A DNA stretch of 64,000 nt from Limonium bicolor (lineage: Eukaryota > Streptophyta > Magnoliopsida > Caryophyllales > Plumbaginaceae): contig CM041779.1 of assembly GCA_023374045.1 (NCBI GenBank), forward strand, positions 299,780,167 to 299,844,166. Direction: 5' to 3'. The notes under the pieces are model-generated. The model saw nothing but the letters and a program-made list of their open reading frames with translations. It was not told the DNA's origin and ran no database searches. Of the stretch, positions 33,540 to 44,694 are shown one piece after another. Each line of letters opens with the position of its first letter. The first letter of the stretch is position 1. Position numbers and translations under genes: made by a program.

Positions 33540-34060
33540 TTGGTAAACTATGGGGACTTATTGCCTCTGCCCACCAACTGGGGTGCTGGGATAACTTCTA
33601 GATTACCAAGGGGACTTATTGCCACTGCCCACTAGTTGTTTCTCCCAAGAAGTTGACATGAAGATGGGGACTTATTGCCTCTGCCCCGCCAGCTTAGATC
33701 ACGCTCTGTCTCGTACCTGTCTCACACTAAAGATGATACTAGGTCTCGCACTGGTCTCACACTAGATGATGACGCTCGGTCTCGCACTGATGAAGGTGAT
33801 GGGTCTCGCACTAACGAATATGATGGTCTCGCGCTGATGAAGATGCATGGTCTCGCACTGAAGAAAATGATGGGTCTCACACTGAAGTCTCATACTAAAT
33901 GGATGAAGAAAAAGTTGGATTTCGCACTGATTCTGGGTCTCGCACTGAATGAAGATGCCGGGTCTCGTACTAAAGTCTTGAAAATGATGGGTCTCGAACT
34001 AAGAATGAGTCGGAAAGATAATGGTCTCGTGCAAATGATGAAAACTGATTACTGGAGTGC
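33540..34060. repeat. Minisatellites in the 3' UTR of B
   Basis: 'ggggacttattgcc' followed by 'ctgccc' recurs three times between 33555 and 33690. 'gggtctcgcactgatgaag' variants recur about ten times between 33700 and 34030 at a spacing of 20-35 bases. The plus-strand open frame here reads repeat units and is not a gene. Confidence 0.7.
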
Positions 34061-36163
34061 CAAACGTGGCAATGATGATAATATGTATGCAATCAAAATA
34101 TATGAAGGATACTCGTTCAAAACAGGAAACTGTTGGAAAAGGTGCCAAACTTGGCGATGTTGAGGTGTTATGCAAAAGTTGTAAAATGCAACTAAAGTGT
34201 TTGTTGGAAGCTTGCCAAAACAAGGAACTGTTGAAAAATGTGCCAAACATGGCAATGCTTGAGAAAACTCTACTGAAAAAGGAAAGTGAAATGATCATCT
34301 CCTGACTAAAAATTTCACATCTGCAATTTGTTTCTTAAGAAAATGAACATGCCGCTGGTGGAAGTGTGTGGTGTTTGTTGTGGTGTTAAAGGCTTTTTCT
34401 GGTGTTCAGGATTTGTGATAGACCTGGGATCAGGCTGTGATTTTGGATGGTGGTCAGGGTTATGACTGGCCTGATGTTTTGGTGGAGGTAAGGCCAATAA
34501 CGGGCTTGAGAATGAGTGTGTGGTGGTAAGGGCTTATGTGTGCCTGTGGTGGGATGGTGGTGCTCAGGCTTTGGGTTTTAATTGGTGTTGACATGGAAAT
34601 TGTTGGAACCAACAATTGCCCCCAGTATTTTTCCTTAGGACAAGCTGAGCTAGAGTTCATGGCAATCGATCGAAACGATCGATTGCCCCCAGTATTTTCT
34701 TTGATTAAGCGCGAGAACGAGTCTCGTCCTCATAGGGTCACGGCTTATGTTTCGATGTGGTGCTTCCTAACCTACACTCAGCGTGTTTGATGCTTGTACT
34801 TGTTTTCTACTCACGGTCACAACTTCTAGACCATTGAATTTGACATTTGGTGGATTTACGCGTTCGATCTGTTACTTTCACGTGATTGATACACAACTAT
34901 CAAGTCGGAAGTCTTTAAAGCTTATAACGTGGCCATGGGGTGTGATGAAAGACAACGGGACCATGAAGGGATGTTTGAGGTATATAGAGCTTAAATGGGT
35001 GACCAAAGCTGCAACTTGCGTCTTCTCTTAGATTCATCTTCCTTGTCTTGAAGTCGTCTAACTGCTTCATGTTGACGTTGTTCTCGAGCTTCTGGACTTG
35101 GACTTTTGAAGTTTTCCTTTACACCATTTCTCTTTTCGTCATTTGGATTTCTTCGAGGCACTTCGGGTTTGCCTTTTCGTTTTATCCTTTCTTGACTTTG
35201 CCTTCGGGGTTTTTGTGTTTCCCGGTTTTGGGCTTCGAGAGTTGTTTTGATGTGAGCTCTTTGGATCCTGTGTCACTCTGGGACCATTTGCGGATCACTT
35301 CGTCATGGTGATAGCGGCATCGCTTCTTTGGACTGATGAGAATGTTATCTGAGAGTCAGGTTCCTCGCTTCCTTTGGTCACCGGGTCGGACATTCATCAT
35401 TGGCGGGGTTATTTTGTGGAGCTCATAATATCAAAAAGGGATATATGAAAGGCTCAGCGGGGGTGCCTAGGGTTTAATGACAGGGTTTACAAGCTTTTGG
35501 CTATGTGGTGCTGTACCTAGGTGCTTCGTCATTCCTGATAGTTGTGTATCCGCTCTTTGTTACTTTTCACAGGTCTAAGAGTAAATTTACAAATTATCTC
35601 CTTTGGTCGGAGTTATGCCATTTACCTTTTCCTTTGTATGTGGTCTCACCGGAGTCGTGTAAAAATGACACGCTCGTTCACTCATAGTTTTTCCGCTCAA
35701 GACACTCTCGTGAATTTCACTTAGAGACTAGTTCACATGCTTAAATGAAAGATTAAAGATGACGATCCCGAACTCAGACTGCCCCCAGTATTGACCTGGG
35801 GTTTATGACAACACTTAAACAGCTATGGATTTGGAACCGCTTCTTGGGTTATTTTTGATACTTTGGGATAGGTTGTGGTGCTTGGCAACGCATGTTCACC
35901 CTTTTAGAAACAAAAGACAAGTCGTTATGTTCCATAGTCGGGGAATGATTACTCCGTGATCCTTTTCCTTAGAAAACAATTTTGTTTTTCTTTTTCCGAT
36001 GAATGAAAATGGTTTGTACAGGAATTGTGAAAATGGAACTATGATTTTATTTATGAAAGAAACGTAAAGATTACAATCGGAGGTGACTGAAAACTAACTA
36101 AGAAAATAAACAACTAGGAAAATTTGAAGATGCAAGAAAACATAAATAAAACAATCTGCATAC
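34061..36163 (-). other. Element B noncoding interior
   Basis: No protease, RT or integrase trace is found where pol would be. Words 'attgcccccagtatt' (about 34615 and 34682) and 'gactgcccccagtatt' (about 35777) resemble the element's own polypurine tract. The rest is a mixed sequence without sustained frames. Confidence 0.6.
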
Positions 36164-37413
36164 TTAGAAAAATTGTACTCCTTGCTCGAGGAGGTCTTGA
36201 ATCTTGTGCTTCAATGCTCGGCAATTGTCAGCATAATGGCCAGGCAACTGATGGTAGTGGCATAATTGATTAAGATGCCTTTCCAAATGAGCGGTTCCTG
36301 GCCAAGGGGCCAAGGGCTGTAGCAAGTTTCTCTTCTGAAGCTCTTCAAATGCCTGACTTGGTGTTCGGCCAATGTTGACGAATTCCCTTTGCGATGAATC
36401 TCGGCGTGGTAAGGGTATCATCCTAAAGTTTTGATGCGGAGCTCTAGGTCGTTGAACCATATTCACTTCTGGGAAACTGCTTTGAGCGCAAGCTACTGGC
36501 TGAAGATAAGCCTTTTCTGGTCCTGGCTTAGATAATTTGGAGCCACTGCCGGAGTTTCTTGAGCTCCAACCCTTCCTTATGAATCCTTTCCTCTAGAATA
36601 CCGACTTGTCCCATCAACATGTCTAAACTCGGAAAGTACATAAATTTTAGCTCATGGTTGTGTTGTTTCCGTATGTTCTCAATTATCATGCGGATTTGCT
36701 CTTGCTCGTCCATTTTGGTGGGCATGGCTGCAGCCTTTCTTCTCCAACGCTTGATGAAGTCAGACATGGGCTCACCGTCTTTCTGTCGAGTTCCTACCAG
36801 ATCGATTCTGGTGACCTCGAGGTTCTTAGCATACTCGAAATGATTTAGGAAAGCCTCGCAGACCTCCTCGTAGGTTTTGGTATTCACCTTCTGAGTGAGA
36901 TACCAACGCTGAGGAGTCTCGTCTAGATAGCGTGCAAAAACTTTGGCTTTTTGCATGTCATCAAGCCCTAATGGACATTTCCCGGTCGAACATGGCCAAA
37001 TGAATTTGTGGATCCGAGAAACCCTTGTGCAAAGCGAGTGTAGGCAGCTTCAGCTTTGGGGAAAGATCCACTTTAGGATACGACGCCGTGGAGAAATAAT
37101 CGAATCCAGCTGGTTTGTTGGCTTTCTCTATGCGCTCAATCCTTTTAAAAACCCTTTTAACCTCTGCAGCTAGTTGGTTGTCAGGAACATCCTTCCCCAC
37201 ACATGTTTGAGGATCTTGGGCCCTAACGGAGTCAATCTCGATGTAACTACGGTTAAGATTCTCATCCACAAGCTTTTCCAGAGTGTGCTGATTTGTCTCC
37301 TGGAGATTAGCCTTACTCCTCAATTCCTTGACAATGGTCTCCAAGACCTTGCACCTTTGCTGCTCAGCGGCCAACTGGGCATCCGTGTTGATCGGATTTC
37401 CTTCTTCTTCCAT
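36164..37413 (-). pseudogene. Element B gag remnant (Tat-type)
   Basis: Three minus-strand frames carry consecutive parts. 37413-36961 gives an N-terminal, coiled Glu/Lys-rich part ending in SDPQIHLAMFDREMS. 36956-36528 gives ARYLDETPQRWYL, VCEAFLNHFEYAKN and a retrotransposon gag domain. 36466-36164 gives a knuckle-like CHYHQLPGHYADNC followed by LKHKIQDLLEQG, the usual end of Tat gag. Two frameshifts break it, so it is inactive as read. Gag would form the particle and bind RNA; element E carries its counterpart at 43179-44689 and 55522-55800. Confidence 0.75.
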
Positions 37414-38701
37414 ATCTGGATTCGGGCTTGCCTGTTTCCAAGAAGTCCATTATTAGCTAACAAGAGGAAGTGGGTTGAAGGACACTAAGGTAAGAATGAC
37501 ACTTCACAAGGTAAATCGAAACGGGCTTAGGCTGAAAGCAAGTGGGCCAGGATACCCAGAAAATGAGGTGTTTGGGCTGAAGTATCCTTCAGGCTATGAA
37601 CTGGAATTTGGACTGAAATCTAAACAGATGGTTTTGATTGGACCCGAGAGATGACACCTAAATCTAGGGTTTTGGGTTAGGGTCATGATAAGAAGTCTGC
37701 CTAGACTAGAATGAGCCCTTGGGCCGGAATGTGTTTGGGCCTGAAGTAAGGTGCATGAGCTGGAATAGTCCCTAAATCACGAATGGGCCTAATCTTCTTT
37801 GGGTCAGAGAAGATGGTTGCTAAGCCAAAGAATGTTTCATTTGTGAGTGATTTCAAGTTCAGGATGGCTGCTAAGCCAAAGAATGTTTTATTTTCAAGAC
37901 ATGTGAGTAATTTCAAGTTCAGGTGAATTTCTTTTTTTTGTGGGCCTAGAACTAATTGGATAATTCAAATTGGGCTAGAAGAGAAATCACCTAAATCCAA
38001 ACTTTTGGGCCAAAGCCCGAACAAATAACTCACACGTTTAAATCAAACAAGGCCTTTGGGCCGCAAGCAATAAAGCCGTGATATCGGGTTGGGCTGAGTT
38101 GATGTAGGAAAAGTTCCTATCAATTTCTAGGCTGGGCAGTGGGCCGATCATGCAGGTAAACAAGGCCCACACAAATTCAACATGTCCTCACTAGATGTTA
38201 AAATCAAACCGGGTATGGATCGATCCGGAGAGGTGCTTGGGGCATGGGCCCTAGGTCACCACAAAGGAATAGGGCTTGCACTCTATTCTCTTTGGGCTTC
38301 CCCACTTTTTTCACATCACCTAAAGGTGTGCGTCTACGGTCGGGTCTTTGACTGACCAAACAATGGGCTAGGTAAGGACACTGCCAGGAAAACGCTTGGG
38401 GCTAAAGCCCAGGTATTAAGGGGATGTGGTTAGACGACATCCTCCTCTTTTCCCTCGCTTATTCACATCACCTAAAAGGTGTGAGTCCCTGACAGGGGAC
38501 CCACAAACTGGTCCCGGGGTGGAATCGGTTTGCGTGGACCCTCGCTCTCATATGATGCAAAGGTGCAGAAAATTAAAGTGCGCATGAAAGTAAACAAACA
38601 GAGTAATAAAGCCATAAATAAACATTTTCGTGTTAAGCCCTCTTTCTTAAAACTAAAACAAGTTAAAATTAAGAGGTTTGTCCCCAGCACAGTCGCCAGT
38701 C
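37414..38701 (-). other. Element B 5' UTR and primer binding site (tRNA-Arg type)
   Basis: The PBS TGGCGACTGTGCTGGGGA lies at plus 38681-38698, three bases from the LTR end. The leader is full of TGGGCC/GGCCCA words and contains a local duplication (about 37810-37925) built on 'gctaagccaaagaatgtttcatt' or 'ttatt' and 'atttcaagttcagg'. No frame is sustained. Confidence 0.7.
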
Positions 38702-38955
38702 TGTGAGCCTCGATTTTAAACCCTATCCTATGTTGATTAAATGGATTGGGAACTAGTCGGGTTTTAGGTCCATTTATAACCTAAGGTTAATAACTATGTC
38801 ATAAAACAATAATTATTAAAACCTAAGCTAGCTCACTGGAACCTATTATGAGTCGCCACCAAATTTCAACCTAGATCAAATTAGGAAAGGAGAGTTCGGG
38901 TTCGGGGGCTTGATATTCGACTTATTTAGGGTTCAAATTACTTTCATTACCCTTC

Positions 38956-38960
38956 CTAGG
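38956..38960 (+). repeat. Target duplication of F, left copy (CTAGG)
   Basis: This matches 41384-41388. The intact site can be read in B's other LTR near 31531. Confidence 0.8.
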
Positions 38961-39106
38961 TGATAAGTGTGAAATATATATATTCTTAGAGCCTTATTAC
39001 TTCCTATTTTCATAATAATTCATGTCACATTTCACACTTATCATATGCTTTTACTTATATTTATGTTTAGATAAGAGCTGATGGAATTTATGTGTCAATC
39101 GCAGAA

Positions 39107-39149
<43 letters not shown>

Positions 39150-41383
39150 GTGGGATAATTCGGTGTCCATGTTATGTTTTGCCCATCATAATCTTCACCG
39201 TAATATTACGTCTGTACATTCACAACAAATTGAAGGCAGCACCAATCAGAGGCAGCCATTCACGTACAAACTTTGAGTGTACTGCACTGCACGTGGAGCA
39301 TATTGACATTGGGTGATAACAATTATGGGTTGCATGTTCATGAGGAGGCGCCACAGACCACACACCAGCGCCTCAACGCCCCATTCACCCCATCTCCATT
39401 CACACACTACCACCTCCACACCATCCACCGATTCACGCCTCATACCATTTCACCATACCTACACCACCGGTCATCTTCACTACGCTCATCAATCACCAAC
39501 CGACGAACTCCGCATCACTGTCATCCATTACACCACGCCTAGATCATCACCGCCACCATCACACGTCGACTCTATCCTCTGTCTCCATTCACAACACCAT
39601 CGTCTCACACTCACCATATTCCATCGCACCATCAAACCATAGTCGTTCATCATCGTCGTGCATCTGGCGATACTCTCGTTCTCGCAACACCACTGCACCG
39701 CCTCTGTTTCTTCGTTTCACCATCACCACGAACAACTACCACCGCACGAGGCCATCATCTTCACCGTCGTCGCTTCCACACAATCATTCTCCATCGACTC
39801 ACTGCATCTTCTTCAACATCATATTTTCGCCACCGATATCATTCTCCATTTACGCCACGACTCACGCATCACCATTCACCTCGCCGACACCACGTTTCTC
39901 TTCGTCATCTTCACCATCAGAGCATCGTCTTCATCATTCCGCCATCACCATCGTCATCAACAGATCACCACCTTAGTCCATTTTCGCCGCCAGTTCTTCG
40001 TCATCGCATCGCATCCGTCTTCATCTTATTTACGCCACCGTACCACACCACGGTCTCAGGTGCACACTCCACCGTCATTGTCGACACCACCACACCGTCT
40101 CCACCATCTTCGTATCGTCACAAATTCATTGTCGTGACCATCATCCACCGACTCTACTCGCACCACCACAACCATTCCAGCCACCATCGTAATCCTCCGC
40201 CACTCATCGTCCTTCAGTATCCTCGCCGATCTTCAAGCCTATTTTCTTCTCCGTCATCCATACGAGGCAGAGGAGAAGCGAATCGAGAAGAGAAGGCGAG
40301 AGTGTGAAGTAGTACGTCGGCGAGTCGCAACGAAATACAGAGGCGGTGGAGGTACGAGAACGACAAAGAGAAATGAACAGGGCGAGAGGGTGAGAAACGA
40401 CAAAAAGAATAGATCTGGAGATGACCGGTGCGGGGGAGAAACAACAGAGAACCGAACCGGGAGTGATAATTTGTGAACCAGACCAGAACAATTAATAAGG
40501 GGTTTTTACTAAACTCTCCTTATTTATATGTTTGTTACATGTTATTTACTCCTTGTTACATTCTTTGTTGTTCCATAACATTTGATAATTGTTTTAATGT
40601 GTGTTTTAATTCTTGAAATAATGTGTGAGTAGTTTAATTTTAGTTTTCCGAGTTGGGAAGTGACCCTAATTCCTGATGATTATGCTTATTAATTTTCCGT
40701 ACAACTTTATTATTATAGTTAGTTTGATTCCTGTTCTTAATATGTTTTAGTTATTTGGCCAATAATTAGAACGATCCTTGTAGTTTTCTAATCAACATGC
40801 GAGAGCTGAGATAGTTAACTAGACATAGGAAGTCGAACCTGATTAATGACTAGAAGCGTGATCCCGCCTATAGGTTAGTCGGACTCCAATAGAAACTGTA
40901 CTTTATGCGATTAATTGTGTCCGGATTAGAGCATTAGTCTGCTGCTAGTTCTAGCAATTAATTAGGGTTCGTTAGACTTAGCCGTTGATGAATTAATTAA
41001 AGTTTCTGAGTTAATTATAAGGGAAGAATTAATAATAAAATCTGAGGAATTAGGTGAGCAGAACAACTCGGGGAGTGTCTTTTAATTATTATATTTTTAA
41101 CCTGTTATTTGTTTTATTTTATTTGTTTGTTTTATTCCTTAATTTGCTTAATTTATTTTACTTTCTTATTTTATGTTAGTTTGTTAAGTAATTTATTTTT
41201 ATTAAATTAATTAAAACCCGAAAAAGTGACATTTCCGGTTTTTCTTAGTTTAGTTTCTCAGTTAATAAATAAATTGTCAGTTAATTGAACGAGGTCCCTG
41301 AGATCGACAACCCACTCATTCACTATACCCGCAAAACGATAGGTACACTGCATAGGTAGAAGTAGTCACATATTTCTACTACA
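38961..41383 (+). mobile_element. Element F: solo LTR (Athila-like) inside B
   Basis: It runs from TGATAAGTGTG to CTACTACA, 2423 bases, and is flanked by CTAGG. B's uninterrupted 3' LTR shows the empty site, so the boundaries are firm. The TGATAAGTGT start and the end block with 'ataggtacactgcatagg' resemble the LTRs of A. It contains a (TA)n run (about 39105-39145), a C/A-rich stretch of about 0.9 kb (39340-40140) with long but low-complexity readings, and no primer site or coding domain. The first 15 bases recur inverted at 39029-39043. Confidence 0.8.
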
Positions 41384-41388
41384 CTAGG
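41384..41388 (+). repeat. Target duplication of F, right copy (CTAGG)
   Basis: This matches 38956-38960. Confidence 0.8.
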
Positions 41389-42894
41389 TCGTTTTTCCTC
41401 TACTTGGTTTATTTACGGCTTATTACGAGTCGTTTTAACCTAAGTGCGCGAGCTTCTGTTTTTTTGTGTTTTTATCATTTTTTGACAGAAAATTAAAGTG
41501 AAATTAAAAGCTACCTAAACTAGGGTTCCAGAGGCAGAATTAGGTCAAATGTTAGTTTTGTCCGTAGCCACGGACCTAATGTCCGAAACCACGGACCCTA
41601 GTTGAATTAAATGATTTTGAAAACAGAACTAAAATAAAAACGCAAACTTGAAAAGTCCGGGGCCATAGACAGGGTGTCCGTGGGCCCGGACATGTATTGA
41701 CAGAAACCCTAAAATTTGAAAAATATAAAATCCCGCCACCGTCCGTGGGTGTCCGTGGTCACGGACAACCCGTCCGTGGTCCCGGACCAAGCGTCCGAGG
41801 TCACGGACCACCCACGGACAGTGGGTTTTTGATGGTTCCCGACGGTGTTTTGAGCTCAAATTTTATGGGTGTGTAGCCTGAAAGATTTTAAACACGTTAG
41901 TAACTAAAAGAACTCAATTTGACATCAAAATTAATACGAAACTTTGCAAACAAGTAACAAGGCAGTAGCTAAAACAATTAACAATATAGAAGCGAAAAAG
42001 AGTTGTTTTAAGCCCAAATTTTAAGGCAAGACTGGTAATAACGTGAGGAGTTGGGGAAGTGAAATTTCTACCCGTTTTACCTTCGGATTCCTGATGATTC
42101 TTCACACCGGGATTCGTCGAGTGCGCCATTGATGGCAGACCCGAAAGGATTTCGAACCAAGCTTCTGGTTGTCGGTTGTTCTTGCTGTTCTTCACGTTTT
42201 GGAAGCGTTTTGGTTGATGTTTGATGATTGTTGATGTGTTGGGAGTTGAAAAATGTGTTTAGATGGTGATTTCGGGGGATTTTTGATGTGATTTTGGTGC
42301 TTGGATGTGTAAAAACGTGAAGGGAATGAGACGGCTGCCTTCTTTGAGAGTCTAGGGTTCTTGAGGTTCTGATTTGATCATGGGATAAGGTTCCTTATAT
42401 AGGCCCCCTTAAAGATAGAAAAATCCGGTAAAAATCGAGATTTACCGACGTTTTAGCACAAGGGCTTCCAAAAAGAATTTGATTATGAAATTTTACACAT
42501 GGTTAAAGGATGATATTCCTGATTTTTCTAAAGTGGAATCTAATTTTTTGGATATTGGAATATTTTTAAATTCAATTTCTCGTCAGATTCAATCAGAAAT
42601 TGCTAGAAACATATTGGAAATTCGAAAAATCAAAATTCCAACGCCATTACGCTTCAAATGTCATCCTCTATCATGGGTTAAAATTTTAAAGCATTTTGAA
42701 TTGATTTGACCCTTATTTGGAGGAGAGAGAAAGCCTATAGGGGGCTTAGGAGCCTTGAAAAATTACGAAAATGCCCCTAGAGATGACTAAGCTGTCCCTA
42801 GTACTCTGAAATGTGTCGATCGAACTGGGAACCCGAGCTACTAGCCTATTAGTAGAGACTCTCTTCCGGGGGGGTTGAAATTTTGGGTATAACA

Positions 42895-42899
42895 GTGCC
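42895..42899 (+). repeat. Target duplication of B, right copy (GTGCC)
   Basis: This matches 31271-31275. Element E resumes after it. Confidence 0.75.
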
Positions 42900-43178
42900 T
42901 TTTCTGCTTTATCATTTTACAAAAGGATTTAATCAATGGAATACGTCGTTTCATAAAGATCGGGGACGACCTCCTTTTCCGCTTTATCATTTTACGAAAA
43001 GGATTTACTCTCATACTGACATCTTCCACGTATTCCACATTCCCCGGTATCGTAGAAACCAACCAGAGCAGAGTGTCAGGAGTTTTCTTCCAGTTTTACC
43101 AACATTACTCGACTTTGGAAGAGAGACTCCAGGGGTAGGCTGGCTAGCGATACCACGACCGAAACTTCATCGGAGACT
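42900..43178 (+). other. Element E sequence before gag
   Basis: Noncoding leader of E's gag. 'ctttatcattttacRaaaaggattta' occurs twice (about 42907 and 42981), a local duplication. Gag starts at 43179. Confidence 0.55.
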
Positions 43179-44689
43179 ATGGATCCAAACTTGATTAATC
43201 CAACCGCCCCGGAAGCTGCCCCAGCCACCTCGGCCGTTGAGGCGAGTGCGAGTGCAGTCGTAGGAGCTAGCGACTGCAGCTTACGTCTTATTGATCCAAG
43301 TGTTCTCTACCGTATGCTTGAACAGTCAACGAGGAATGAGAATATGCTGAAACAGACCGTTGAAAGACTAGAAGAGCAACTGCGCCAAGAGAGGGAAGCC
43401 AAGGGAAAAGACCCATACCTTACTGACCCTGACGATGATTATATTGAGGACACTCCACACCACAACCGATGTTGAAGCAATCAAAACCCTATGTTCAACA
43501 CCACCACCACACCACAACCGATCACAGGGAAAGAACGTACCGTCATCCACCGAGTGACCATAATGTTTCAAACAGCTCACCTACTTTCTGAAGCTCCCAT
43601 GCCACCTCCGATCCTGACCACGGTTCCCACAATACCAACCACCTTCCCCCGACTACCACCGCTCCCACCTACTGGAGTCGCTGCCCCGACGACCAATATA
43701 TATCAAGTCAAACAATCTGAGCCCATTCATCCCAACTCACCACACCCTGACCCCATCCAACTCAATCCATATCAGTACACAGCCCCGGACACACTGTCCG
43801 TTTCGAGGAAGCAATTCCCCATACCCAACTGCTACCACAACCGTCTGACCATTTGATTCATGGCTATAGTCAAGCCCCACCTGCTGAACGCCTTCCAATT
43901 GACTTCGATCAAATGAAAAAATCCCTGGAGGAAGAGCTACTAGCAGAGATGCAGCTCGGAGAGCGAGCCAAGATGTTAGGTTTCCGTCATTTCCAATTGA
44001 AGCCAAACTCCAAGTTACCTGAAAATCTGAAACTGGCAGAAATCTCTAAATACTCCGGGAAAGGGGACCCTAGGCACCATCTTGCCCAGTTTGACCGGGT
44101 CATGACCATGTAAGGGCTAGATGATGAAATGAAGATAATCTGCTTCCCCAACTATCTCGAAGGGTCCGCCCAAACTTGGGTTTCAAGGTTGGACTTCTCT
44201 GGGAAGAAGTTGGAAGAAGTTTACCAAGCTTTTGTGGAGCAGTATAGCTATAACACTCACCTAGGGGTCACCCGGAGAGACCTGGAGACTATGAGACCAA
44301 GAAATCATGAGACAGTGATGGAATTCATTATTAAGTGGAGAGAGAAGACGGGCCAGATGTTAGACCGCCCAGTGAAGATGAGCAAATAAGAATCATCATT
44401 GATTGTCTAGAAAATCCTTACTCAGATCACCTCAAATCCTTGGGGATTTGTGATTTCAAGCATCTGAAAGCAGCTGCCACGGCCGCAGAAGAACTAGCTC
44501 TAGCTGGAAATTTGAAAGGTCTAAGTTTCCAGGGATCGTTTCCCCGACAGTCAAATTACCAAAACAAGTAGTCCAAGACAGACACGGGCAGCAAGTTTGT
44601 CCCTCCCGTCAACCAATCAATCTTAAACACCAGTGTTTCAAGCCCAAGTTAGTGGGTCAACCTCAAACTATTCTGCAACTCCACCACCA
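43179..44689 (+). pseudogene. Element E gag remnant, part 1 (Tat-type)
   Basis: The reading starts MDPNLINPTAPEAAP with a coiled EQLRQEREAKGKD stretch (43179-43475). A proline-rich linker (43491-43856) follows, then the gag domain with LKPNSKLPENLKLAEISKYSG and DPRHHLAQFDRVMTM (43853-44113), FPNYLEGSAQTWVSRL and FVEQYSYNTHLGVTRRDLE (44129-44330), and IDCLENPYSDHLKSL (from about 44398). A stop at 44111 and frameshifts near 43850 and 44370 break it. Element A inserted after 44694, inside gag; the frame here is the same as the one that resumes at 55522. Confidence 0.75.
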
Positions 44690-44694
44690 AGCAG
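44690..44694 (+). repeat. Target duplication of A, left copy (AGCAG)
   Basis: This matches 55517-55521. Confidence 0.8.

Larger units (their letters stand above)
31276..42894 (-). mobile_element. Element B: non-autonomous Tat-like retrotransposon, gag only
   Basis: LTRs at 31276-33019 and 38702-42894 (the latter split by F) flank the interior, and GTGCC flanks the whole. On the minus strand the LTR starts TGTTATACCC and ends GGCTCACA, followed after GAC by a tRNA-Arg-type PBS (38681-38698). Then come a 1.3-kb leader, a broken gag (37413 down to 36164) and about 3.1 kb without coding, rich in tandem repeats, ending in a polypurine tract (GGGGGGCAATC) beside the 3' LTR. No protease, RT or integrase is seen. 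It would depend on enzymes of a Tat relative. Confidence 0.85.
38702..42894 (-). repeat. Element B 5' LTR, split by solo LTR F
   Basis: Without F and one CTAGG copy it is 1765 bases, against 1744 in the 3' LTR. The extra 21 bases lie in the GTCCG array (about 41755-41785). TATA on the minus strand is at plus 42393-42403. Substitutions against the other LTR are few where I compared them, which suggests a recent insertion. Confidence 0.85.

Noticed and set aside
33675..34163. 162-codon plus-strand frame in element B
   Set aside because: It translates the 'gggtctcgcactga' minisatellite and runs against B's coding strand.
34061..36163. Hidden pol of element B
   Set aside because: I looked on both strands for protease, RT and integrase motifs such as xDD, DLGA or DDE blocks and found none.
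39273..40137. His/Thr-rich open frames on the plus strand
   Set aside because: They read a C/A-rich stretch of the solo LTR F and are low-complexity in composition.
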